NCBI GenBank assembly: GCA_015654635.1
Contig: JAATGP010000008.1
Coordinates: 100,914-164,913 of the forward strand
DNA from: Alphaproteobacteria bacterium
GTDB lineage: Bacteria > Pseudomonadota > Alphaproteobacteria > Micropepsales > Micropepsaceae
Length of the DNA: 64,000 nt
Direction: 5' to 3'
Of this stretch, positions 1-8,871 are shown one piece after another. The number at the start of each line of letters is the position of its first letter. Positions within the stretch are counted from its first letter, which is position 1. A program made the position numbers and the translations under genes. The notes below the pieces were generated by a model. The model was given only the letters and a program-made list of their open reading frames with translations, searched no databases and was not told the DNA's origin.

Positions 1-2
1 GC

Positions 3-674
3 ATGGAAAGGCCTCTCATCAAAATCGAAGCGCTCGATGCGGAGACGGCGTGCCGCCTCAACGAGGACGGTTATCTGTTCTTGCGCGGGCTCATCCCCGC
101 GGATTGGATTGGTCCGCTGCGCGCCGCCTTCGAAGCGGGCGCCACCGATGCGTGGCCGGTACCGCGCGGGCCCGATTGGCGCCACGCCTTGCTCGACCTC
201 GATCCTTTCGTGCAGCGTGTCTGCCATTTGCCGGTTCTGCTCAGTGCCGCCCATGCGCTGCTGGGACAGCCCTTTTTTCTGGCACAGGTCGAAGGGCGCG
301 AGCCGCGCCCCGGCGGCGGGGCGCAACGCCTTCATCGCGATGGCCCGGCCTCGGGCGCGGTGGAGGCGGTCAGCGTGCTCGCTTTTCTCGATCCCTTTGG
401 GCCGGAGAATGGCGCCACCCAATTCGTTCCCGGCACCCATCGCGATACCGAGATGATGCCGCTCTCAGCCGAGACCCAGATTGCCGTGGGCGAAGCGGGC
501 GACGTATTGCTCTTCGGTTCGGCCTTGCTGCATGGCGCGACCTGCAATCACAGCGGGGCGCCGCGGCGCTCGCTGCTGTTCAATTATGCCGCCGCGCCGT
601 TGTGGGAAAGTTTCGACAAATCCCGCGCCATGCGGGCGGTGCGCATGGACACCGCCCAACTGTTCGAGGCTTAA
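3..674 (+). CDS. Phytanoyl-CoA dioxygenase (PhyH) family protein
   Basis: A 223-residue Fe(II)/2-oxoglutarate-dependent oxygenase of the PhyH family. The facial triad is visible: H111 and D113 in LHRDGP and H177 in LLHGAT. Arg188/189 follow in the position that usually binds 2-oxoglutarate. The FVPGTHRD segment (141-148) is typical of the family. The substrate cannot be told from sequence; members act on lipid-like or secondary-metabolite substrates. The ATG is only three bases from the window edge, so an upstream start cannot be excluded, although the length is normal for small members. It converges on the carboxylesterase gene, with 11 bp between the two stop codons. Confidence 0.8.
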   Translation: MERPLIKIEALDAETACRLNEDGYLFLRGLIPADWIGPLRAAFEAGATDAWPVPRGPDWRHALLDLDPFVQRVCHLPVLLSAAHALLGQPFFLAQVEGREPRPGGGAQRLHRDGPASGAVEAVSVLAFLDPFGPENGATQFVPGTHRDTEMMPLSAETQIAVGEAGDVLLFGSALLHGATCNHSGAPRRSLLFNYAAAPLWESFDKSRAMRAVRMDTAQLFEA

Positions 675-685
675 GCTTAAGCGTC

Positions 686-2251
686 TTAAGTCCCTTGTTG
701 AACAAAGGGAACCTTTTCAAACAGCTTGCGCTCGCGGCCACGCGGATCGTCGTCCTGATGCGGCGGCAAGTCGAAGATCATCGTCTCGCGCTTGGCCATG
801 GAGTAGGGCGTCCACTGCGGCAGCAGCGTGTTGTTGGGATTACCGGTCTTGGCAAAGGCGATGAAAGTTTCGCTGACCACCGCCGCCATCTGGCGGGCGC
901 GCTCGTCATTGCCGGTAATGGCGCCGTCCTTGTCGGTGTTGTCGAAGGCCAGCGGAATATCGGTCATATGCTGGGCTTTGCGATGCTCGTCGGGGCAGGC
1001 CCAATCGACCTGATAGGCATAGGCTGGTGTGCCCGCCTTGGCGCGCTCTTCATCCTCGATGACGGCGGCCCGCCAGGAGCGTCCCGCCGTGGTGGCGCGG
1101 AAGAAAAGCTCGGTTGGCGAAATGCCGGGGAACCAGTTTTTGTATTGCTCGATAACGAGTGTGGGCGAGATGTCGACGCGCAGGTTTTTGTTCAAGCGCT
1201 CCGGCAATGCGTCCCAGCTGAGGTTGTAGACGCCGGGATCGGTGATGAAGGCCCGGGTTTCATCATGGGTGTTGCCGATCATCATCGGGATATCCGCCGA
1301 CTGCGCCGGGGCATCGGGATAGAAGGGATGGCGCTGCAGGCTGCGCATATCCAGCACCGGCCCGAAATAGACCCCGCCCGCACCGATAATGGGGTCGCGG
1401 GTGGACAGCGCCGCCACCAGCGTGTCGGTGGCAACGGTATTGAGGTCGTCGAGGTTGCTCCGCGAGATTCCCAGCGCCTTCAGGAACGCCTCGGCGCGTT
1501 CGGTGGCATGCAGCGGGCCCGAAGCCGTCACCTGCTGCCCGCTCATAGAGGCGGCGCGGTGGAACAGTCCCTTGGCCGCCGGCATCGCCATCATGGTGGC
1601 GATCTTTGCCCCGCCGCCTGACTGTCCGAACACCATCACCCGGTTCGGATCACCGCCGAACTCGCCGATATTCTCCTGCACCCATTTCAAGGCGAGCAGA
1701 ATATCAAGCTGCCCCGCATTGCCGGAATCGGCAAAGCGCTCATCCATCATACCGAGATAGAGATAGCCGAAGGCGTTGAGGCGGTGATTGATCGTCACCA
1801 CAACAACATCGCCGCGCTTACAGAGGTTGACGCCGTCATAGATATTGGCCGAGCCTGAACCGCTCGAATAGGCGCCGCCGTGGATGTAGAACATCACCGG
1901 CCGTTTGGCGCCGTCGCGCAAAGCCGGGGTCCAGACATTGAGATAGAGGCAGTCTTCGCTCTGATTGGCCTCGCCGCGGCCCTGCGGGCTGGCAGGGCCG
2001 TAGCCAAGGGTCTTCCTCACGCTGTGCCACGGCCGTGGCGTCACTGGCGGCTGAAACCTTCGCCCTCGCGTATCCGCGCCATAAGGAATGCCCTTAAACG
2101 TCAGAATCCCCTTATCCCTGATGCCCTGAACCAGACCGCTGGTGGTCTTGGCGACGGGGCTGCCCCCTTTGGCAAGCGCCGGCCCGCGTGACAGCGCACC
2201 CAGCGCAAGCGAGCCCCATAGCACGGCCCTCCTATTTGATACCGGTGTCAT
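686..2251 (-). CDS. Type-B carboxylesterase, exported
   Basis: A 521-residue alpha/beta hydrolase of the carboxylesterase type B family. It has the SEDCLYLNVW signature (98-107), an oxyanion-hole HGGAY (124-128) and the nucleophile elbow GQSGGG with Ser211. The N-terminus has a twin-arginine motif (NRRAVL, residues 6-11), a hydrophobic stretch and an ALA cleavage site near residue 27, so Tat export to the periplasm is likely. The ATG start lies inside a 14-bp palindrome shared with the neighbouring receptor promoter. Divergent transcription from the TonB-dependent receptor suggests it releases ester groups (acyl, feruloyl or similar) from the compound imported there; that role is inference. 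Confidence 0.85.
   Translation of the reverse strand: MTPVSNRRAVLWGSLALGALSRGPALAKGGSPVAKTTSGLVQGIRDKGILTFKGIPYGADTRGRRFQPPVTPRPWHSVRKTLGYGPASPQGRGEANQSEDCLYLNVWTPALRDGAKRPVMFYIHGGAYSSGSGSANIYDGVNLCKRGDVVVVTINHRLNAFGYLYLGMMDERFADSGNAGQLDILLALKWVQENIGEFGGDPNRVMVFGQSGGGAKIATMMAMPAAKGLFHRAASMSGQQVTASGPLHATERAEAFLKALGISRSNLDDLNTVATDTLVAALSTRDPIIGAGGVYFGPVLDMRSLQRHPFYPDAPAQSADIPMMIGNTHDETRAFITDPGVYNLSWDALPERLNKNLRVDISPTLVIEQYKNWFPGISPTELFFRATTAGRSWRAAVIEDEERAKAGTPAYAYQVDWACPDEHRKAQHMTDIPLAFDNTDKDGAITGNDERARQMAAVVSETFIAFAKTGNPNNTLLPQWTPYSMAKRETMIFDLPPHQDDDPRGRERKLFEKVPFVQQGT
2237..2250. promoter_or_regulatory. LacI-type operator-like palindrome at the esterase start
   Basis: TGATACCGGTGTCA, 13 of 14 bases matching the palindrome TGACACCGGTGTCA with a central CG. 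It overlaps the first codons of the carboxylesterase gene on the minus strand. A central CG is usual for LacI-family operators. A repressor bound here would block translation-start DNA and early elongation. Confidence 0.6.
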
Positions 2252-2359
2252 TATTTGATTCCGTTAAACCCTGAACAGCTTAACGCATCGGTCAGACCTG
2301 TCGGGCGCAGAATAGCATCTGCCTTTTATCACGATTTTGTGCGCCGAATTTTTGCTCCA

Positions 2360-2416
2360 CGGGAGAGAATCTCCCGCCCCGCGGCGATGACGCACATCAA
2401 CCCCCAATGTTGGGGG
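2360..2416. other. Two hairpin-forming inverted repeats between esterase and receptor genes
   Basis: The 435-bp intergenic stretch contains two clear inverted repeats. One at 2360-2376 has stem CGGGAGA, loop GAA, stem TCTCCCG. The other, at 2401-2416, is the 16-bp CCCCCAATGTTGGGGG. The second is followed by a short TTTTATT run, so it might terminate transcription, but it sits upstream of the receptor rather than after a gene. Function is unknown. Between 2252 and 2574 I see no gene. Confidence 0.4.
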
Positions 2417-2574
2417 CCTGGCCGCCTTTTATTGAACACATTCAGGCTCTTGTGAGTTGGTAGCGTTCCCACTAAGTCATTGACTGTGTTGCACTTCTGC
2501 ATCGCGCGGCTTGTTTCCGCCACCTTTTCGCCATGTCAGACCTTGTTGCCCGGCTGCTTCGAGGATAGGAATTG

Positions 2575-2610
2575 CGCTACCGGTGTCAGAAAAATTTGAC
2601 ACCGGTGTCT
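2575..2610. promoter_or_regulatory. Tandem LacI-type operator-like palindromes upstream of the TonB receptor
   Basis: Two copies of the same palindrome lie 95-130 bp before the receptor start: CGCTACCGGTGTCA (2575-2588) and TGACACCGGTGTCT (2597-2610). Their centres are exactly 22 bp apart, about two helical turns, so bound dimers would sit on the same face of the DNA. The same motif occurs at the esterase and hydratase starts, which supports shared control by one LacI-family regulator. Confidence 0.65.
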
Positions 2611-2704
2611 GCGCCTTCTCGGCGATGCCGCTAAGACGCCGACAAAAACAAAAAGAACCGTCGTGACGACAGCGTGAGGAACAGCAGTGAGGGAGGGAAT
2701 AGCA

Positions 2705-5700
2705 TTGAAGAGGAATTCGAATTTGGCCGCCAGCTTTAAGCTGGGCGCATCAGCAGTGGCCGTGCTGGCCGTCATCGGTGCCAGCAGCGCGGCACTCGCA
2801 CAGAGCGAAGAACTGGAAACGGTCGTGGTCACGGGCTTCCGGGCCAGTCTCGAAAAAGCGCTGGATATCAAGCGCAATTCACTCGATTCGTCGGACTCGA
2901 TTCTGGCCGAAGATATCGCGAAATTCCCGGACATGAACGTCTCGGAATCGCTGCAGCGCATTCCGGGCGTAGCCCTCAACCGCGAATCCGGCGAAGGCCG
3001 TGAAATCACAGTGCGCGGTCTTGGCGCCCAGTTTACGCGCGTATTGATCAATGGCGTCGAAGCGGTTGCCACGGTCGGTTCACAGGACGTTTCGACCTCC
3101 AATCCGGGCAGTGGTGTCGGCGGTACCAATCGCGGCCGCGGCTTTGATTTTAGCGTCTTTGCCTCCGATCTCTTTAGCGCATTGACGGTGCACAAGTCGA
3201 ATTCCGCCTCGCTGGAAGAAGGCTCACTCGGCGCCACGGTGCAGTTGCAGACCGCCCGCCCATTCGATCATCCGGGCTTTATCTTCACGACCTCGGCCCA
3301 GATGGGCTATCAGACCTTGGCTGGCAGCTTTAATCCTCGCATTGCGGCCTTGGTATCCAATACCTTCCTGGGCGGGCGTGTTGGCGTTTTGTTTTCTGGG
3401 GCTTACGGCACGACTGCTACACTGGAAGAAGGCACGAGTTCTGTTCGCTGGATGTCTCAGTTGAGCAACAGCGTCTATGACCCGTCCGTCGGTATTACCG
3501 CATCGACCAACCAGTTCGGCTCCGTGAACGGTACGGCCTGTCCGGCGACAGTCACCTTGGCGAACCCGGGCCCGGCCGCATGCGTGGCTGCAGACTCAGC
3601 GTTTCGTCCGCGCTTTCCGCGTTACGACATCATCTCCACCCATTCCAAGCGCCTCGGTTTGACGGGTTCGCTGCAGTGGCAGCCCGATGATAAGACCCTG
3701 TTCACGGTCGATGGTCTTTTTGCCGATTTCGGCCAGGTGCGGAACGAGAGCTATCTCGAAGCCAACTCCTTCAGCACGGGTGGCTTCGGCACGACGCCGG
3801 CGAGCACGGCGGGCTTGCCAGCTGACACTCCGGTTTCGATTGGCGGCACCAACTATTATCCGGCATCGTTGGGTGTTCGTTCCATCAATTTGCTGGGCTA
3901 CACGCTTGCTCCGGGGACAGGCAAGACCGCCGACATCAATGGTAATCTGCTTAGCACCCCAACGATGATCGCGGCATCGGCGACCGATGTTGGTCTGCGC
4001 ACCGAGCATCGGCTCGACCACCTTGATACGCGCTTCATGCAAATCACGATCGACGGTTCGCACGAGTTCAGCGATACCTTCAAGACGCACATGTTGTTAG
4101 GCTGGTCGGAATCGCACCACCGCAATCCTATCCAAACCACTGTGGCGATGGACGAGGGCTGCAATCTGACGACCGCCACTGTCACGGCAGCCAACGCTTC
4201 GACTTGCGGTAGCGGCACGACGTCCGATCCGTATTCCTATGATTACTCTCAGGGGAACATGCCGGCGCTGCATATCGGTGCTGCGCAACCAAATGCAACT
4301 TGGTTTCTGTCGAACGTGCGCGAACGCCAGGAATATGCCTTCAACTCCTATCGTTCACTGGCGACGGACTTCGAGTGGAAAGCACTCCCTGAACTCACCG
4401 TCACGGGCGGTTTCGATCATCGTAACTTCGGCTATGGCACACTTGAACTGCGTCGTTCCACTGGCGGCACGTCCGAGCTGGCCAATATCCCGGCGAGTAT
4501 CCGAGCCATTCCCCTCAACAGCTACACCAAGACGGTGTCGCTCCAGGGGATTGACGTGCCCGCCGGCTCTACGACGAGTTGGCAGGTGGTGGATATGGAC
4601 AAAGCCGCATCGGCCATCCACCTTTGGGATCCGACCGTATTCCCGATGAACTACGCGCCGGGTTATGGCGCTACAGGTTCCGTGCGCGAAGACGACTTCG
4701 CAGGTTGGCTGCAGGCGGCATGGGACACCGAAATTGCTGGCATGGGTTTCCGCGGCGACGTTGGGGCTCGTTATGTTGAGACCGCCATGCATTCCGTTGG
4801 TAACACCCTGGTGGCTGGCGTAATAACCCCGGTCACTGGCAAAAATGTTTATCACGATTGGTTGCCGGCGGCGAATATCGTGCTGTCGCCATTGGAAGAC
4901 TTGCTGGTCCGCTTCGACGCCAGTTATGCGCTGACACGGCCAAACCTCGGCGGCATGTTGCCCACAGGCTCCGTCTCGGTGAGCGGTAGCAATGCTACGG
5001 CAAGTGTCGGCAACCCGAAGATTCCGCCGATGCGTTCCAAGAACCTCGATCTGGCCTTCGAGTGGTATTACGGCAAGGGCTCGATGTTATCGGTCGCCGG
5101 CTTCTGGAAGCATCTGGACAACTTCATCCAGACTATTCAGCAGGGCGGCATTTGGTCGACCAATCCGTGGGGCTGGGATGCGACGGCGTTTGTCGCAGCT
5201 TGCGGCGGTACGGGCACCGACTGGAACACGATCGCGAACAGCTACTGCAGAAGTGCGGGCGGCGCGAACATGACCTGGACCTACAGCTACTCCAAGTCGG
5301 TCAAGGGGGCGCCACTCTATGGCACGGAAATCAACTGGCAACAGCAGCTCTACTTCTTGCCGGGACCGTTCGACAAATTTGGCCTGCTCGCCAACTACAC
5401 CTATGTCCAGGCGCAGCAGAATTACTACTCGGCGCCAACGGCCAAGTATCCGAACGGCCAGTTGCAGATGGTGGCAGACCTCAACAACATGTCGCGCACC
5501 AGCTATAACGGGACCCTCTACTATGATGACGAGGTCTTCCAGGCGCGTGTCAGCGGCGCGTTCCGCAGTCACTACTTGATAGATCCGGGTATTGCGACGA
5601 ACTACAACAACTACGGCATCTTCGTAAAATCGAGCTTCAACGTCGATGCATCGACCTCGTACAAGGTCAACGAAAAGCTGATGTTCACCTTCGACGCGAT

Positions 5701-5812
5701 GAACCTGACCAATCAGGCCAGCAACATCTACGCCGACCAATATGCGCAGCGCTCCTATCAGTTCCACAAGACCGGCCAAGTGTTCTATATCGGTGCCAAG
5801 TACAACTACTAA
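2705..5812 (+). CDS. TonB-dependent receptor, TIGR01782-like
   Basis: Outer-membrane TonB-dependent transporter of about 1035 residues. From a TTG start at 2705 (ribosome site GGGAGGG at 2690-2697) it begins with a signal peptide ending ALAQ, then a plug domain opening with ETVVVTGFRASL. The plug segments DSILAEDIAKFPD, ESLQRIPGV and REITVRGLGAQFT mark the TIGR01782 group of Xanthomonas/Caulobacter receptors, many of which import carbohydrates. A long beta-barrel follows, ending in the aromatic C-terminus YIGAKYNY needed for barrel insertion. An upstream GTG at 2687 is possible but worse placed. Two operator-like palindromes precede it and a strong terminator follows. It is divergent from a secreted esterase, suggesting one uptake and deacylation system. 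Confidence 0.93.
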   Translation: MKRNSNLAASFKLGASAVAVLAVIGASSAALAQSEELETVVVTGFRASLEKALDIKRNSLDSSDSILAEDIAKFPDMNVSESLQRIPGVALNRESGEGREITVRGLGAQFTRVLINGVEAVATVGSQDVSTSNPGSGVGGTNRGRGFDFSVFASDLFSALTVHKSNSASLEEGSLGATVQLQTARPFDHPGFIFTTSAQMGYQTLAGSFNPRIAALVSNTFLGGRVGVLFSGAYGTTATLEEGTSSVRWMSQLSNSVYDPSVGITASTNQFGSVNGTACPATVTLANPGPAACVAADSAFRPRFPRYDIISTHSKRLGLTGSLQWQPDDKTLFTVDGLFADFGQVRNESYLEANSFSTGGFGTTPASTAGLPADTPVSIGGTNYYPASLGVRSINLLGYTLAPGTGKTADINGNLLSTPTMIAASATDVGLRTEHRLDHLDTRFMQITIDGSHEFSDTFKTHMLLGWSESHHRNPIQTTVAMDEGCNLTTATVTAANASTCGSGTTSDPYSYDYSQGNMPALHIGAAQPNATWFLSNVRERQEYAFNSYRSLATDFEWKALPELTVTGGFDHRNFGYGTLELRRSTGGTSELANIPASIRAIPLNSYTKTVSLQGIDVPAGSTTSWQVVDMDKAASAIHLWDPTVFPMNYAPGYGATGSVREDDFAGWLQAAWDTEIAGMGFRGDVGARYVETAMHSVGNTLVAGVITPVTGKNVYHDWLPAANIVLSPLEDLLVRFDASYALTRPNLGGMLPTGSVSVSGSNATASVGNPKIPPMRSKNLDLAFEWYYGKGSMLSVAGFWKHLDNFIQTIQQGGIWSTNPWGWDATAFVAACGGTGTDWNTIANSYCRSAGGANMTWTYSYSKSVKGAPLYGTEINWQQQLYFLPGPFDKFGLLANYTYVQAQQNYYSAPTAKYPNGQLQMVADLNNMSRTSYNGTLYYDDEVFQARVSGAFRSHYLIDPGIATNYNNYGIFVKSSFNVDASTSYKVNEKLMFTFDAMNLTNQASNIYADQYAQRSYQFHKTGQVFYIGAKYNY

Positions 5813-5839
5813 TCCTCTCTCCTTCTCGACCAGGACTGG

Positions 5840-5868
5840 CGCCGGGGATCTTCTCCCCGGCGTTTTTT
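5840..5868 (+). terminator. Rho-independent terminator of the TonB receptor gene
   Basis: A 9-bp stem CGCCGGGGA / TCCCCGGCG with a 5-base loop (5840-5862) is followed at once by six T residues (5863-5868). It starts 28 bp after the receptor stop codon. Confidence 0.9.
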
Positions 5869-5992
5869 GTCTGACACGCCGGCGTGGGACGGAAGGAGAA
5901 GCTTAATGCCAATCAGCTGCCAGCTTGGTGTTCGGCGGTGGCGCTTTCGTGATCGCGCTTAGGGTCGCAGCGGCACCGTGTTTTGTTGATCA

Positions 5993-6006
5993 TGACACCG
6001 GTTTCC
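5993..6006. promoter_or_regulatory. LacI-type operator-like site upstream of the hydratase
   Basis: TGACACCGGTTTCC, 12 of 14 bases matching the palindrome at the receptor promoter; the left half-site is perfect. It lies about 80 bp before the preferred start of the hydratase gene, which suits an operator overlapping or following the promoter. Confidence 0.55.
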
Positions 6007-6084
6007 TATACATCTGCGCGACCCCAGTACGGGCGCAGTTTAAAGAATGAACAAACAGTCCAAACGAGATTAGCGGAGCAGGTT

Positions 6085-6897
6085 ATGGAGGCAGTTCGGA
6101 AGGCCGATCTTTCGGTCACAGAGCAATTCGTTTCGGCTCGCTTAAAGGCCGTTGCTCTTTCCGGTTTCCCCGGCACGTTGCCGGCCGATCTGGATGCTGC
6201 GTATCTCATTCAAGATGCCGCTATCGACATGTTTCCCGATGAGGTGGCAGGCTGGAAAATCGGTGGGATTGCACCGGCTCAGCGCGAAATATTGGGTGCG
6301 AGGTCACTGGCTGGCCCGGTGTTCCGCAAGGACGTGCGCTATTCGGCAGTAGGCGGCTCGGTCGAGTACGGCATGTACGTAGGCGGATTTTCTGCCATCG
6401 AAGCCGAGTACATGTTCGAGATCGGGCAAGACGCTCCCGTCGGTAAAACCAGCTATACGACTGCCGATGCTATGGCACTTGTCAAACGCATGATCTGCGG
6501 CGTTGAAACCGCGGGGAGTCCGCTGGCCACGATCAATGTCGTCGGCGCGCTCGCCGTCGTGTCCGATTTCGGCAACAATAACGGGATTATTGTTGGTCCG
6601 GACGTGCCGAATTGGCAAGATCGTGTGTTGTCAGAACTGATGTGCGAGGCGTTCATCAACGGCAATTCGGTTGGCGTAGGAACAGCGGCTAATGTCCCCG
6701 GGGGACCGATCGAACCCCTCCGCTTCGTTGCCGAACTGTGTGCCAAGCGCGGCTATCCGCTGAAGACCGGTATGATTGTTACCACCGGAGCGACTACCGG
6801 CATTCATGACGTCTTGCCGGGCGAGGTGGCACGGGTTGAATTCAAAGGTCTGGGCGCCGTTCAATGTGTCGCCACGGCTCGTAAGCCACGCCCATAA
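6085..6897 (+). CDS. 2-keto-4-pentenoate hydratase / FAH-family enzyme
   Basis: About 270 residues resembling MhpD-type hydratases of the fumarylacetoacetate hydrolase superfamily. The E-x-E metal-binding pair is seen in AIEAEYMFEI, and the late TTGATTGIHDVLPGE segment matches the family's substrate-site region. Such enzymes hydrate or cleave 2-keto acids formed in aromatic or deoxysugar-acid breakdown. I place the start at ATG 6085, preceded by GGAG at 6074-6077 with seven-base spacing. An in-frame ATG at 5992 exists, but starting there would put the operator-like palindrome inside the coding region and add a tail not expected in the family. The shared palindrome links it to the TonB receptor and esterase. 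Confidence 0.8.
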   Translation: MEAVRKADLSVTEQFVSARLKAVALSGFPGTLPADLDAAYLIQDAAIDMFPDEVAGWKIGGIAPAQREILGARSLAGPVFRKDVRYSAVGGSVEYGMYVGGFSAIEAEYMFEIGQDAPVGKTSYTTADAMALVKRMICGVETAGSPLATINVVGALAVVSDFGNNNGIIVGPDVPNWQDRVLSELMCEAFINGNSVGVGTAANVPGGPIEPLRFVAELCAKRGYPLKTGMIVTTGATTGIHDVLPGEVARVEFKGLGAVQCVATARKPRP

Positions 6898-7098
6898 AAA
6901 GCCGGCGTCGCAGCAGAATGGCGCTTCCAGCCATTTGGCTTCGCAGACGAATGGCGCGCCCGGCGATGGTGAAATTGCTGTAATTAGAGGGTTTTGGCGC
7001 AATAACAGCCCCAAACGCCCGCCGCGCGACGCCTCGTCATCTGCTATAGGCAATCTCAGGCGCTTATCACCCCGCCCAGCAGCAATTACTGTGGCGCC

Positions 7099-8262
7099 AT
7101 GATGAAGATGCCGATCGCCCACTGGATGCACAAGCTCAAGGCCTACGAGCGGCATATTTCCGCGGCGGCCATGATCGGCGGCTTTGCCTTCGACAATTTC
7201 ACTTATGGGCGCGTGGACCATCCGGTTACGCAGACCTTGCTGATTGTCTATATCGGCGTGGCGGCGGTTTCGATTGCGCTTCTGCACTGGCTGGAGGCCC
7301 ATGTGGAGTGGCAATCCACCATCGTGCGCAAGCTGCGCGGTTATCTGCCGGCCCTAACCCAATTTGTGCTGGGCAGCCTGTGGAGCGCTTTTCTCGTCTT
7401 CTATGCGCGCAGCGGCACGGTGGTGGCATCTTGGCCGTTCCTTGTCGTCTTGGCCGCTATCTTCATCGGCAACGAGATTTTCAGCAAATATTACGCCCGC
7501 CTGATCTTTACGGTGACATTGCTGTTTTTTGCGCTCATCTCCTATGCCGTGTTCATGGTTCCGGTATTCACGCACACCATTGGCCAGTTGACCTTTATGC
7601 TTTCGGGCGGCGCGGCCGTGCTGTTGTTCGCAGCCTTTCTGTGGCTGCTCGGAAAGCTCGGGCGGGCACGTTACGGCGAAGTCCGGTGGCAAATTGGGGG
7701 CTGCGCCCTTGGCGTCTATGTCGCCCTTAATGGACTCTATTTCCTCAATGTCCTGCCGCCGCTGCCGCTCGCATTGCAGACCTCCGGGGTCTACCAGGCG
7801 ATCTGTAAAGTGCCGCCACGCAAGGCCGGTGTAACCCACTGTATCGGCACTATCTCCGGCCCCAACCTCGCGCGCAGCGGAAAGCTCTATTTTGCGGCCC
7901 TGGAAGAGCCGCAATCCTGGCAAAATTGGTTCGGGCAGGCGCGCACCGTGCATATCGAAAAGGGCAGGCCCGTGATCGTGTTTGGCGCCACCTTTGCACC
8001 GGTTAATCTCAATACCTCGGCCGCCTATATTTGGCAGCATTACGACGAAGTGCGTAAAGAATGGCACACCGTGCAGCAGCTTGAGCTGCCTTTGCGCGGC
8101 GGTCGTGACAAAGGTTATCGGGGCTATACCTTCAAAACCGACCCGCAGCAGGGTCTGTGGCGCGTCAATTTCGTGACGGTCGATGGACGCCTCATTGGCC
8201 GCGTCCGGTTCCGCGTTGAAACGGGCGCGCCCGCCGAAGCTCTCAAAAGCGTAATCCTCTAG
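7099..8262 (+). CDS. Membrane protein with C-terminal DUF2914 domain
   Basis: A 387-residue protein. Roughly residues 20-230 contain six or seven hydrophobic membrane segments. The soluble C-terminal part (about 275-380) ends in QQGLWRVNFVTVDGRLIGRVRF, the hallmark of DUF2914. Function is unknown; I cannot assign a substrate or pathway. It stands alone, about 200 bp after the hydratase gene and 70 bp before the msrB gene. The spacer before it (6898-7098) holds no gene I can support. Confidence 0.8.
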   Translation: MMKMPIAHWMHKLKAYERHISAAAMIGGFAFDNFTYGRVDHPVTQTLLIVYIGVAAVSIALLHWLEAHVEWQSTIVRKLRGYLPALTQFVLGSLWSAFLVFYARSGTVVASWPFLVVLAAIFIGNEIFSKYYARLIFTVTLLFFALISYAVFMVPVFTHTIGQLTFMLSGGAAVLLFAAFLWLLGKLGRARYGEVRWQIGGCALGVYVALNGLYFLNVLPPLPLALQTSGVYQAICKVPPRKAGVTHCIGTISGPNLARSGKLYFAALEEPQSWQNWFGQARTVHIEKGRPVIVFGATFAPVNLNTSAAYIWQHYDEVRKEWHTVQQLELPLRGGRDKGYRGYTFKTDPQQGLWRVNFVTVDGRLIGRVRFRVETGAPAEALKSVIL

Positions 8263-8332
8263 GCATCTTTTCTTTGTAACGCGTTTGCGCCTGTCCTCGA
8301 ATTTCTATTCGATGACACGACTGAGGCGCAGC

Positions 8333-8860
8333 ATGACCAGACGCCAGCTCTTAATGACAGCAGTAATAGCCCCAACTATGTTATGGCCACTTACCGCTGC
8401 GGCGGAACCGACCGTAGAAATCACGGAGTTTTCGGCGGCGGGCCAGCCATTGGGTAAGCACCGCAAACCGAAGGTGGCCAAGAACGACGCCGAATGGCGT
8501 ACCCTTTTGGCGCCGCTCGCTTTCGAAGTGACAAGGCATGCTGGGACCGAGCGGGCCTTCACCGGGCCGGGCTGGAACAATCATGCCGATGGCCTCTATC
8601 GCTGTATTTGTTGCGCCACGGCGCTGTTTGACTCGCGTACAAAATTTGAATCCGGTACGGGCTGGCCTAGTTTCTGGAAGCCTATCGTTGCCGAAAACAT
8701 TGTTGAGACTCGCGACAACAGCCTGTTGGAGACCCGTACCGCCGTATCCTGCGCGCTTTGCGATGCGCATTTGGGCCATGTCTTTGCCGATGGTCCTAGG
8801 CCCACGGGGCTTCGCTACTGCATGAATGCGGTCGCACTCCGCTTTGTCCCGCGCGCTTGA
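8333..8860 (+). CDS. msrB: Peptide-methionine (R)-S-oxide reductase, exported
   Basis: MsrB reduces methionine-R-sulfoxide in proteins. The Zn-binding CxxC pairs are CICC and CALC, the SelR core GTGWPSFWKPI is present, and the catalytic cysteine lies in RYCMN. The N-terminus (MTRRQLLMTAV...AAA) is a signal sequence with a twin-arginine pair, so the enzyme probably works in the periplasm. ATG 8333 is chosen because GAGG lies six bases upstream; alternative starts at 8285 and 8312 only add residues before the signal. About 175 residues, a normal size. The stop is directly followed by the ribosome site of msrA, so the two are co-transcribed. Confidence 0.92.
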   Translation: MTRRQLLMTAVIAPTMLWPLTAAAEPTVEITEFSAAGQPLGKHRKPKVAKNDAEWRTLLAPLAFEVTRHAGTERAFTGPGWNNHADGLYRCICCATALFDSRTKFESGTGWPSFWKPIVAENIVETRDNSLLETRTAVSCALCDAHLGHVFADGPRPTGLRYCMNAVALRFVPRA

Positions 8861-8871
8861 AGGAGAGGATG

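Noticed and set aside
50..1621. A 523-codon plus-strand open frame opposite the PhyH and esterase genes
   Set aside because: It overlaps two well-supported genes, has low-complexity Arg/Ala composition and no recognisable domain; a GC-rich shadow frame.
2222..2230. GTG codon 10 of the esterase as an alternative start behind AGGAGG
   Set aside because: The AGGAGG encodes the twin-arginine pair, is only three bases from the GTG, and using it would delete the Tat motif.
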